From positions 38,829,420-38,893,419 of the forward strand of contig NC_087247.1 of assembly GCF_037042905.1 (NCBI RefSeq): a DNA stretch of 64,000 nucleotides, written 5' to 3'. Position numbers and translations under genes: made by a program. Below, one piece after another: positions 1-10,300 of this stretch. The stretch's first letter is position 1. Each line of letters opens with the position of its first letter. The stretch comes from Lytechinus pictus (taxonomy: Eukaryota; Echinodermata; Echinoidea; Temnopleuroida; Toxopneustidae). The notes beneath the pieces are model-generated. The model worked only from the letters and a program-made list of their open reading frames with translations. It searched no databases and had not been told where the DNA came from.

Positions 1-636
1 ATATGAATTTTATTTTTTTCCTTCTCCATATTTCAATGTCCTCACATTACTTCCTCACTAGAATATATATTATTCTATATATATCCTACACACAAAAAAC
101 TGAGGTGCTAAATGTTCGGTGCTGAGTGAGATTCTACACTTGAAGTGCCAAAATCAGCACTTGAAGGGTTAACTTTTACAAGGAAACCGAAACGTGCTGA
201 ATATTTGAGTGCTGAAAACGAGTGCTAGACGAGAAAAAAAAAAGTAGCACTTCACATTGAGTGCTGACTGCAAAACGTGATCTGATTGGTTGCTTCGCAA
301 AGCTGGGATCCGGATTTGCATACTCATGTCCTGACTTGTTCGCTCGCCGCTCGCTAGTGAGTTTGCTACACACGTTTCTTCGGGACCACCGTATACCCCT
401 GGGGCAGTTCCGGCCTCGCGATCAGGCCGCGCCTGGCCTGGGCCTGATGAGGCATGGAATGCGCGCACCGTCTACGATCTATAGTGTGCACAAGACGTTG
501 GTTCCGTCACGGTGTAGTCAGAGGCAAAGCAAGGTAAGCATGCACTAAATATTTAAGTTCAGGTTTAAGTTAGAAGTATAATACAGACTACTTTCATAGT
601 TTAGACTCTAGTCTAGAGTCTTGTCAAACTTAGAAG

Positions 637-975
637 ATGGGGTATCTTTGCTATAAATGTCATTTGATTATTCCAGGGCCTGTTGCAAAGTTGATCAGCC
701 ATCTACACATGGCTCATGCGTTATTTGACATGCCCCATCTTCATTTGGTTTGTGGTCAAGGTGCATGTCCTTCATCATTTGCCACTTTCAACTCGTACAG
801 GAAACATTTATTAAACCAACATCCACAAGATGAACCTGAACCTGAAGTTGTACAAGGTATGGATGGTCTAGTTGATGCTGATTTGGGTGTTGGTGTTGGT
901 GAAATGCATAATCCTGCAGCAGATGCATTTGATGATGATGTTGATGATGATATTGTCTCACATTACTGCACCTAA
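637..975 (+). CDS. Small C2H2 zinc-finger protein inside a DNA element (112 aa)
   Basis: I do not recognise a named gene. Two zinc-finger-like motifs are visible: C5-x2-C8-x13-H22-x4-H27 and C39-x4-C44-x12-H57-x4-H62, the second with the TFNSYRKHL helix typical of C2H2 fingers. An acidic Asp/Glu-rich tail follows (76-107, ending DDDVDDDIVSHYCT), then TAA just before the hairpin arm. It could be a complete small protein or the first exon of a longer transposon-encoded protein; a possible donor (CAAG/GTATGG) lies near 856. The ATG has G at +4. Its position between AGTGCT-rich arms suggests a DNA-binding role tied to the element, which is inference. Confidence 0.5.
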   Translation: MGYLCYKCHLIIPGPVAKLISHLHMAHALFDMPHLHLVCGQGACPSSFATFNSYRKHLLNQHPQDEPEPEVVQGMDGLVDADLGVGVGEMHNPAADAFDDDVDDDIVSHYCT

Positions 976-983
976 AGGGGTGT

Positions 984-1246
984 AAATTTAGCACTTAAAG
1001 ATCCAATTTTAGCACTTTTAGGAGCTTGGATAGTGACTGCACTCGATGTGCTGGTTTAGCACTTGCATAAGGGTTGATCTGATAGCACCCAAAAGGGAGC
1101 TGAAGTTAGCACTTTAAGTGCACAACAATCAGCACCTTTCGGTGCTAGCAAAGTAGCCCGGGTGCAAGTGCTAAATCAGCACTTCGAGTGCAGTCACTAT
1201 ACAAGCTCCTAAAAAGTGCTAAAATTGAATCTTTAAGTGCTAATTT
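984..1246. repeat. Long imperfect hairpin (arms ~80 bp)
   Basis: Left arm 984-1066 and right arm 1164-1246 pair with few mismatches, for example TAGTGACTGCACTCGA against TCGAGTGCAGTCACTA. The loop of about 100 bp holds more AGCAC/GTGCT words. It forms the right subterminal part of the 89-1268 element. Confidence 0.85.
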
Positions 1247-2139
1247 TAGCACTTTATTTTTTTGAGTGTACAATTTTAAGATAAATAAGTTACGCCTCTG
1301 GCAGTCTCGCCTGCATTACTCGATTCAATATAGCAACAGTGCTGACTTTAAAAAAGACTATGGATAATTCTTTTTTAAAAAACACCATTCATGATAATAA
1401 AACACTATTCATTTACCCTAAATGACCTCAGACCTTGATCATGTGACGTAAGACTCGTGTAAAAAAACAATAAGTGATACTTGATTGCCCTTTCATCCTT
1501 GTTTCATGAACTAGATCCATAAACTTTCAAAGTTATGATGGCAATTCAACTATTCCCCCAACATGCCAAAGTTCATTGACCTTAAATGACCTTAGTCATT
1601 TGACCTGAAACTCACGCAGGATGTTCAATGATATTTGATTACTCTTAATATGTCGAAGCGTTATGAACTAGATTCATAAACTTTCAAAGTTATGATAGCA
1701 ATTCAACAAATATTCCAAACACGGCCAAAGTTCACTGACCCTATATGACCTTTGACCTAGGTCATGTGACCCGAAACTCAGGCAGAATATCACTAATACA
1801 CTACTACTCTTACGCAAGTGCGTCGAAAGGTCTTTTCCAGTCGGGGGTGTGGAGGCCCTGATTACCGGCGACAAACCCGACAAACATCGGTACCGATTAC
1901 CGCCGTCCGACGACCATGAGTCATGGTAAAGTTCCTCATTGTCCTCAGTCACATTTTCTTTTGTCATACGCAGTGGCAAATCCAGCTTTCATGAATAGGA
2001 GGGAGGGGAGTGGGAGAAGGAAAAACATATATTTTCATTTACATTTTCCCCGTCGCTTCCGCCAAAATTTATTCTTTTTTTTAGAAGTTAATCCTAACTA
2101 ACTAAATTTTAATCCTTTTAATCCCTGAATATAAATTAC

Positions 2140-3485
2140 AAAACTAGCGCGAAGCGCGAGCTCAAATTTTTTTGTATTTTATATATTTGATATTAAGACC
2201 TGGAAAGTGAATATTTTGAGCAGCTTTTGTAATAATCAATGAGATGCGTATCTAACTAATCGATCCATGTGAGCGCGAAGCGCGAGCTGAAATTTTTAAT
2301 ACACTGGCCTGCGAAAAGACCTGTCAAGAGCAATCCATGAATAGAACACATATCTTACCATTTCTAAAATGTGAGCGCGAAGCGCTAGCTGAAAATGTTT
2401 ATTATTCTACCTGAACAATCGATTGTTACCATAAAGAGGATGGATGCATTAACCAAATAATTAATGCGAGCGCAAAGCGCGAGCTGAAAATTTTGATTTA
2501 CTGAAACAAAAGGGACCATTTTAAGCACTGTCCAACTTAAAGAAAAATTGTAGAGAGGATGTGGATTCCACTATAATGCTGCGAGCGCGAAGTGCGAACT
2601 TAATTTTTAGGGGACTTGGACCTTAAATCAGGACATATTAATCACTGTCGGTACAGAAGCGCGAGCTGAAAACCTTTGATCTTACAACCTGAAAAATTTG
2701 ACATTCTAAACATTTTTTGCCATGGGTGTCGATTTGTGTTGTGAATCTATTGTTCAAGGGGGGTGATCTATTGTTTCACCTCTCCCCCAACTTGAATAGT
2801 ATGACGTCACGGATCGACAGCAATGGTTTTGCAATCATGAACACGATGGGTATATAATCAAATGAGTAACAGCATGAGCTGGTCTTTTTTAAGATTTCGA
2901 TTTAAAATCGGACATTTCATGCAATTATGGTAATCACAAAAAGGAAGGGTATCAATGAATAATGCGAGCGCGAACTAATTTTTAACAAATATATTGACTT
3001 GAAATCCATAATTTTTTAACACGTTTTTATGAAAAGAACAAACTCGGATTCCGCATCAGTAACTGGACAAGCTGTGACGTATCTCAGTAAACATAATGCG
3101 AGCTGATTTTTTTTTATTTTCTGACCCAAAAGGTATCATTTTGAGCACTGTCCAAGTGGATATGGATTTCACTAAATAATGATGTCAGCGCAAAGCGTGA
3201 GCTGAAAAAATTGGAGACTTAGACCTTAAACAAGGACATAATAATCACTTTCGGTACAGAAGCGCGAGCTGAAAACTTTGATATTTTTACTTAAAAACTC
3301 AAAGTTTTCACAAATTCTTTATATAAAGAACAAACTCATATACCTAATCTGTAATTGAACAAGCTGTGTATTTCAACAAACCTTATGTGAGCGCGAAGCG
3401 CGAGCTGAAAATTTTGATATACTGACCCGAAAGGAACTTTTGAAGCACTGTCCAACATGAAGGAAGCGCGAGCTGGAATTTTGTT
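2140..3485. repeat. Irregular tandem array of GAGCGCGAAGCGCGAGCT units
   Basis: About twelve degenerate units of an 18-bp near-palindrome followed by GAAAATTTTGAT occur near 2148, 2273, 2373, 2468, 2583, 2658, 2965, 3099, 3186, 3260, 3391 and 3463. The words 'CTGACCYGAAAGG' and 'AAGCACTGTCCAAC' recur between them. Spacing is 70-300 bp, so this is not a simple satellite. A degraded fragment of the same family lies near 25.65-26.0 kb. Confidence 0.8.
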
Positions 3486-3684
3486 AAGATTTAGACCTTA
3501 AAATGGGACATTCTAATCACTGTTGGTACAGAGAGCTCCCCACGTTCGCATTGCGAAAAAAAAATCACAATTTAATGACGATGCAATTTGAAATTTATTT
3601 GACATTTGACAAAGATTATGGAACTAAAAACAGACCAAGAACAAGATGCATGGAGCAGTTGGAACAGCCCTGTGTGACCCGACA

Positions 3685-3774
3685 CGCAGGGCTGTCGGAC
3701 TGACGTCTGTCGGGAAAATGACAAACTGTCGGCCCGACAGTTTGTCATTTTCTCGACAGTCCAACAGCCCTGCG
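3685..3774. repeat. Short foldback (GCAGGGCTGTCGGA hairpin)
   Basis: Arms 3685-3730 and 3733-3774 pair almost end to end around CTGTCGG/CCGACAG with practically no loop. It is a MITE-like or extruding palindrome within the 1.3-4.4 kb repeat complex. Confidence 0.8.
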
Positions 3775-3861
3775 CTTGCGTAACAATCTATCACTTTTCC
3801 AACATCTCAAAATCCACATCTTTAGTTACACCGACACACAGGTTTACCTGTTCAAAACATC

Positions 3862-4048
3862 GTCTACCCCGTCCCCTTCTCTCTCCGATTTTCTCCTTCC
3901 TTTTGTTTTCTTTATATTTTCATTTTGTTTTCCTCTTTCTCTCTTTTCCTCACTTTCTTCCTTTCTCTCTTTCTTTCCCTTTTCTTTCCTTTTTTCTCCC
4001 GTCTTTTGTTTTCTTTTTGCCCCTTTTCTTCATTTTTTCCCGACGGCA
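3862..4048 (+). repeat. Polypyrimidine tract
   Basis: About 190 bp of almost pure C/T on the plus strand (CTTTCTC, TTTCCTTT motifs). The reading frames over it are low-complexity Phe/Ser/Leu or Lys/Glu/Arg and are not coding. Confidence 0.85.
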
Positions 4049-4530
4049 GCGCAGATTTACCGACGATATCCAGAGTATCTTTAGCGACGGCCCTGCCCTT
4101 ATGTCCAAGTTTCATAAACTAGACCCATAAACTTTTAAAATTATGACGAAATTTCAAAAACTTAACCTTGGTTAAGATTTCGATGTTGGTTCCCCCACCA
4201 TATGGTCCAAGTCCATTGACCCCAAACGACATTTGACCTTGGTCATGTGACCCGAAACTCGGGCAGGATGTACTTGATTATCTAATATGTCCAAGTTTCA
4301 TGAACTAGGTCCACATACTTCAAAAACTTAACCTTGGTTAGGATTTCATGCTGACGCCACCGCCGTCGGAAAAGCGGCACCTTTAGTCTCGCTCTGCTAT
4401 GCAGGCGAGACAAAAATGTGTATAATGGCATTCAATTTTCATCTCTACAACGTACTTCATCTATAATATTTATTTGAGTAATCCACATTCAACAACCTAT
4501 GCTTTTAAGTGGATTCCTCAATGTCTACAG

Positions 4531-4922
4531 CCCTTTCATAAACCCAATAAAACACAATTATGCGGCTAATAGCAGCATAATTTGGTCGTAAAATCAGAGG
4601 AGGACAAGAGTTATCCGCATTATTCTGATGCTGCTATTATCCGCATAATAGCGGCATCGGGACAAGATTTTGAGTTTATGAACGCATTTCCAAATAATGC
4701 GGATAATTGCCATGGTGAGGTCACAAGGTCACCCTTTTCCAACACAACCGCATTGGAGGGGGCGTGTCCAGTTGTCATGACGATTATCCGCCTTTTTCAG
4801 GATCAGGACGGACGCTCGTAAAAATATTTTATGGAGTTTGTGAACGCAATTTTTATTGAATTATCCGCATTACTCTTAGGCGGCTAATTGGAGGATATGT
4901 TTTATTGGGTTTATGAAAAGGG
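4531..4922. mobile_element. MITE with CCCTTTCATAAACCCAATAA termini
   Basis: The terminal inverted repeats are about 37 bp (CCCTTTCATAAACCCAATAA ... and its complement at 4877-4922). Subterminal TTATCCGCAT/TTATCCGCC words recur about six times in both orientations. The apparent 79-aa frame inside is not protein-like. No clear target duplication is seen. Confidence 0.8.
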
Positions 4923-4934
4923 TCTTCGCCGAAC

Positions 4935-7117
4935 AGAAAAGTTCCCTGATTTGAACCAGATTTGGCCTTGAGTAATGGGTAATCGACAGGGCACCGCTCG
5001 GCCACCAATAAGTCTTTACAGCCCCCTCGACTTCAACAACTATCGTTGGGCGATAATTCCAGCGATAATTCCAGCGGCGCCGCGCCGAGCAGGCTACTAA
5101 TCGCCGCTCTGAGTTGTGAGTGAAGCCTTATCCCGTTTCTTGTCTGGTTTAGAACCAACAACGACAATATGAGATGAAATGTTCCGGATTTCGTAAACCA
5201 TTGTGTCGACTCATAATGGGTAAGATATATACAGTAATAGTCATCGAAATTGAAATATGAAATATTGGAATGTACATGCATCACCATACTGTATCCAAAA
5301 CAACCAAATGCACATTTTGAGTGATAAAATCATTTCAGTTTTAATTGTAATAATTACAAATATCAGTTTTCAAAATGCAGTCACAAATACAAAAATACAA
5401 CAAAATCCATGATTTATACTAATGTCAAATTTACATCAATTCATTCAATAATACGATAATACTATATGCGTTTTTGTCATACGGTTTGGGGTCATAATTG
5501 ATGGACGCAGTCTATGGCGTATACGTGTCATATCATCTAGGTGCATCGTATGGTCTAGACCAAACGTCTACTTTACATTTGCTATGATCAATGGATTTAA
5601 TCTACGATTTTACTTGCCATAGGAGAGACATCGAAGATGCCTATGATTTTTATGTTGACGTAATTTACAGTCATCTAGCAATGCGATTTCTGCGCGGTGA
5701 TATATAAAAAAATAATAATTTAATTGACTACAGATCGTGTGATTCATGTATCGTAAGATTAAAAAAAAACTACTGTGATTTTATGATTTTTGAAATATGT
5801 AAAACTTCACGGTAAAGAAAATCGTTGAAGCATCTAAAACCATTAATCCGCCAAAATCTTGCAATCATCGTGTAGGTCACTATGGTCACATCAGAGAGAT
5901 CTCACGTTTAGAGGGATACAATCAGGTTATGGTGACCCCCGGGGTGACCCAAAGATGATATGATCATACACCACTTGTAAACGGGTTATGATGTTTTGGT
6001 CACATTTGTCCTACCATGACCGTCGTAGTCCGCAGTTATACGAGTCCCCGAATCGCACGATAAAGTTATCGTAATAAAAGCATAATATATCAATGACAAT
6101 AAATTTACGATACAAACGGCATATATAATACTGACATATAACATTATATAACGTCTCTGTATTCAATATTTTACACTCCTTTCCTTTTCCCCCCTTCTGC
6201 TTCATCTTCTCCATCTTGTATGTCTTTATCAACTTTATGTTTTCCCCCTCCCTATGACTTCCATTCTCTATCCTTTTTTTAAGTGAGATGTATAACATTT
6301 CTTCTCATTCTTCTATATCCTTTATTACCTTAAAACCTCGAAAACGGCATACCGACGGTGACCGGACATTGGGATGACTATGCAATGTGTAAAACTACTT
6401 AGTGCTATTTATACCGGTAATTCAGCAAATAAAAACATGACAAAAATATACATCACACGCATTAGCAGGTTTTCAATTAAGAAACAGTGGCAAATTTTGT
6501 GTCCGTCGATACTAAAAAACGCCGCATTTCAACATAAAATTAATGCCCCCCCCCCCATTGACAAATAATGACCCCTAAAATAAGAAAATAATGAGAATAT
6601 TGAAAAATGCTTTAAAAATTGGGACTAAAAGGTTCCACCATTTTTTGAATTGAGACGCAATTATATCACGATCAATAAGAAACTGCTTCTCCTGCATGTA
6701 CGATTCTAAAATTATAAAGGATATCTTTCACGACGTGTGTGTATTATTCACGAATCTTCCCCGAAGAAGGTAGATGACTACCAAAAATTTGTAAAGTCAA
6801 TAAAGAACTTGTTGGCATTGAAAACTTGCATTACTCGTGAATATTATTTTGTTTCGCATTTCTGATATATGATATATATTGATCTCGTCAAGCCGCTTAC
6901 GAAAGCATTTCTTTGGCCATTGCGTACCTCACTGCTGCTACAACCGCTTTAAAAAATGAGATGTAAAGTCACATGTGCTTTTAATCGGACTTCACATTCG
7001 AAGAGAAATTTATATTCATTATGCCAGTTTATCCTGAGAAGATAGATAAAAATAATGACATTCATTCTAAATCACAGGAAGAATGATTCCAAGTAATGAC
7101 ATGCGATGTTGTTATGA
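4935..7117. other. Intergenic, downstream of ALDH5A1
   Basis: AT-rich, with no supportable gene. It holds short inverted stretches around 5.04-5.1 kb (AATTCCAGCG repeats), a poly-C run at about 6547-6556 and a possible retroelement tail near 6.76 kb. The ALDH5A1 3'UTR should lie at its right edge, but no clear poly(A) signal stands out. Confidence 0.6.
6755..6838 (+). repeat. Possible Penelope-like element tail with degenerate hammerhead-type motif
   Basis: CCGAAGA, then a GGTAG-ATGA-CTACC stem-loop, then AAAAA at 6761-6787, resembles the C-U-G-A-N-G-A / stem II / G-A-A-A core of hammerhead ribozymes found in Penelope-like elements, with two or more core changes. AATAAAGAACTTGTTGGCAT follows, as in such element tails. 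It is probably an inactive remnant. Confidence 0.3.
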
Positions 7118-7382
7118 TTAGATTCCACCGAAGCACACATATTTGATTTCTTGGTATTCATCCATACCATACTTTGACCCCTCCCTACCCATTCCAGATT
7201 CCTTGATACCACCAAACGCTGATATATCAGTAGAGATGAGGCCTTCGTTGACGCCGACCATACCGACTTCGAGCTTCTCAGCGACACGCCAGATTTGACC
7301 AATGTTGTTGGAGTAGAAGTAGCCGGCGAGTCCGACGCGAGTGCTGTTGGCGATTGCAAGGACTTCAGCTTCTGTTTTGAAC
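7118..7382 (-). CDS. ALDH5A1: ALDH5A1 exon 9: C-terminus and stop
   Basis: The last exon completes a split Lys codon after acceptor TACAG. It encodes [38 protein letters not shown] and the SSADH tail ending CFGGI, then TAA at 7120-7118. Confidence 0.96.
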
Positions 7383-10300
7383 CTGTACAAAAGGAATAAA
7401 ATTAATTGTCACGTTACCGTAACTCAATTATTGAGTCATTGCAGTCTGCATGAAGTACTCTATAAAAAAATAAATGCATTTCAGCTGTACAAATATTGAA
7501 TATTTGTAATCTTGTAATGATGTCATCTGGATCGCCCATATGCCCCATAAGTTTTCTCCCACATCTGATTTAAATTACCTTCAATGTTCACATTGTAACG
7601 ACCAGTTCAAAATCGACTTCCCTCGGATTCAGCGTGAAAAAAAAAAACATTTGATATCCACTTAAATAAAACTTTGCCAAGTAATTTCCCGAGACTCTCA
7701 TAAATCTAATGTGATATAATATATACAAAATATCATAGCACATATATAAAATGTTGGTGCCTAAAATAAAATCATGTTGAATATACGTAAAACGGGTATC
7801 TCATTGGAGAAACCAAATGAATAGCCAGACTTGAAATAAAAGTGCTGAAACAATGATCACACGAAATATCTATAAGCCATACGTGATTAACTTAAGAAAA
7901 GTTTTATAACAACAAATGATGAAACTCACTTAATAATTGGAGCTAGAGGTCCAAATGTTTCTTCTCTGCAAACTAGGGCATCGGTAGGTACATCACGGAT
8001 CAATGTAGGTTCATAGAAACTACCACCTAGAGCATGCCGTTTGCCTCCTACTAGAACCTTCCCTCCATGGGAGATTGCGTCTTGTACATGTTCCTCCACC
8101 TTTGGAAGACAAAGTTTATGTATTAGAGTACCAAATGTGAAGATGAATACATGTCCAACTCGTTAGCATCATAATGGAAAATTAGGATGTAAATTCTAGA
8201 ACAAATCATATTAAACACTTAGGAAATCCACTCCAGTATCATATTATTATGTTTTTGTTTTATTTCATGACAAAGAACAAGAAAAGATTATACTTTTCAA
8301 TATATCTCCCTCTCGCTTCTAAAAAGTTCCAGTTTTACATCCTGACAAAGCTTTCAGTGTGCACTTTTAAGCGAGTATACCCAGGCGCGGATCCAGGGGC
8401 ATGTGCCACCCCCCCCCCCCCCCGCCTTTTGAGAAGCAAAATTAAAAATTTGTAATGTAAAAATGCCATGGAAAGTGAAGATCTTTTTTTTTTGCTTGTC
8501 AAATTTTTTCGGGTACGAAATACCCTTAATTAGTGGTTGAAAACTTTTTTTTTTTTTTTTGCTTGTCAAATATACCGTATACCGTCAAATATACCGCCCC
8601 TGAGTATACCGGTGCTCCTTTTACTTTGGAAAAGATGCAATTTCTTTGAACAAAAATATTAAGAAAAAACATAAAAACAGATGACAAGAAAAAGAGGGTT
8701 TTCGCTGTAAAAAGAGGGAAATTGACCCCAAAATACTATAGCAAGCTATAAAAACGACTTTCATAAATTTGGCACAAGTCTTCGTGGGCTAAAAGGGAGC
8801 ATATGCCCCGTGTGCCCCCTCTGGATCTGCTTCCGCATGCATCCCATCCTACGTTAGTTTCAATAATTAAATGTAAAATGAATTACTTCTACAGTGTTCT
8901 GGGAGAGATGGCCAATGTTTTAACACTCAAATGAGTAGGTCTACTGCATTCTAATTTGTCAAAATATGATTTCTGCATCCTTTCTTGGTAGATATAAATG
9001 ATAATCCGAAATATGTACCCCAACATCTCAAAACTGTGTTTCTAAAAACATCACATATCATAGATTGCATGCTGTCTGTACTCTTACTATCAAAGTCACT
9101 CACCTTTTCCATTCCTTTCACATTGATAAGAGGACCCTGTGTTGTCTTGGAATCCATGCCATCGCCGACTACTAATTTCTCAACTTCAGCCGTCATTTTC
9201 TGACAAAACTCTTCATACACCTCCTCTTGTACAAAAATTATGTTGGCACACACACAGGTCTAAAAGTGGTGGAAAATAAAAATTACTTTAGAACTATAAA
9301 AGCCCTGCAAATTTAGGTTAATAAGATGTATGGGGGGAAAGACATGTAAAAAATGTATTATGTTTTGTTCTTCTACTTCTGATTACATAAATCTTAAATA
9401 TCTAATAAATATCAGCTAAAAAACGAACCGGGCCCTGGTTATGCTTATGAAATAAGGCCTATTTCAGTGGGGACTTTGAACGGATGTGAAGCACATTACA
9501 AGTGATTCATACATACCATTTGACATAGCGTCATGTCATGTATCTAATATTGTTAAAGATTTTCCCCGCGCCAACAAATAGGCATATAGTCTTATACTGT
9601 TGACACTTAAATTAACAACAGTTTGTATGACTCTTAATAAATATCACTCAAATATACGAAAATTCGTCTCTACCTATCATGAATATTTAGCTAGAAACAT
9701 GAGAAAATTGACAAGATACGAATGAAGGATTGACGATACTTTCAGTTATATTCACTTTTAAAGATAAGTTTATGTGAATTTCACGAATTGCATTAGATTA
9801 ATCAGATAATGTGAAATATGACTTATAAGGCTCTAAAAAGCTCTGTCACATACTGCCATCTATAACGTAGAATTCTTTTCAGGGGGGGGGGGGGTAACGG
9901 AGATTGCTGCGAGTGTGAGGTGAATCCGGCCATCCCCGTTCACGGGGACAAAATCGGATTTGAAAATTTGGATTGATGACCGTTATCGAGCTTTCGGTTT
10001 TGGTAGGCTACCGTGACCTTTACTCCGACGAAAATTGCTTCAATGGCAAATAGGCACGTTAAGCCAAACATAACACCTTACTTCCAAAATTAAATAAACC
10101 CTAATCCTTGTCTTTACATTATTCTGAATAATAAACTCTATTAGAATCCTAACTCTAACCCTATGTCCTCTGATATATTAAAGGTCAAGTCCACCCCAGC
10201 AAAATGTTGATTTAAATAAATAGAGAAAATGAAACTAGCATAACACCGAAAATTTCAAAATCGGATGTAAAATAAGAAAGTTATGGCATTTTAAAGTATC

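Larger units (their letters stand above)
89..1268. mobile_element. TA-flanked DNA element with AGTGCT-rich arms and a zinc-finger ORF
   Basis: Imperfect terminal inverted repeats (CACACAAAAAACTGAGGTGC at the left, the complement of TTTAGCACTTTATTTTTTTG at the right) are flanked by TA at 87-88 and 1269-1270, as for a 2-bp target duplication. The arms hold about 21 GTGCT/AGCAC words, and I see none in the central coding part. The right arm has its own long hairpin. The superfamily is not identified; TA flanks fit several DNA transposon groups. Confidence 0.6.
1293..4415. mobile_element. Decayed tandem-repeat DNA element with GTCTCGCCTGCAT termini
   Basis: The termini are GTCTCGCCTGCAT (1305-1317) and ATGCAGGCGAGAC (~4399-4411). 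Units containing 'GCCAAAGTTCATTGACC ... GACCTTGATCATGTGAC' start near 1430, 1590 and 4200. The ending, with a GCCGTCGGAAAAGCGGC hairpin and CTCTGCTATGCAGGCGAGAC, matches the better preserved copy at 52.2-53.15 kb. The middle (about 1.8-4.1 kb) is filled by other repeats: the GCGC array, a hairpin and a pyrimidine tract. Confidence 0.75.

Noticed and set aside
261-548. 95-aa plus-strand frame upstream of the zinc-finger ORF
   Set aside because: It begins in the AGTGCT-rich arm and shows no domain. It could be part of an upstream exon of the element's gene, but no convincing splice pairing was found.
3776-4130. Plus-strand Phe/Ser-rich frames of 65-102 aa and their Lys/Glu-rich minus-strand shadow
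   Set aside because: Low-complexity translation of the pyrimidine tract within a repeat complex.
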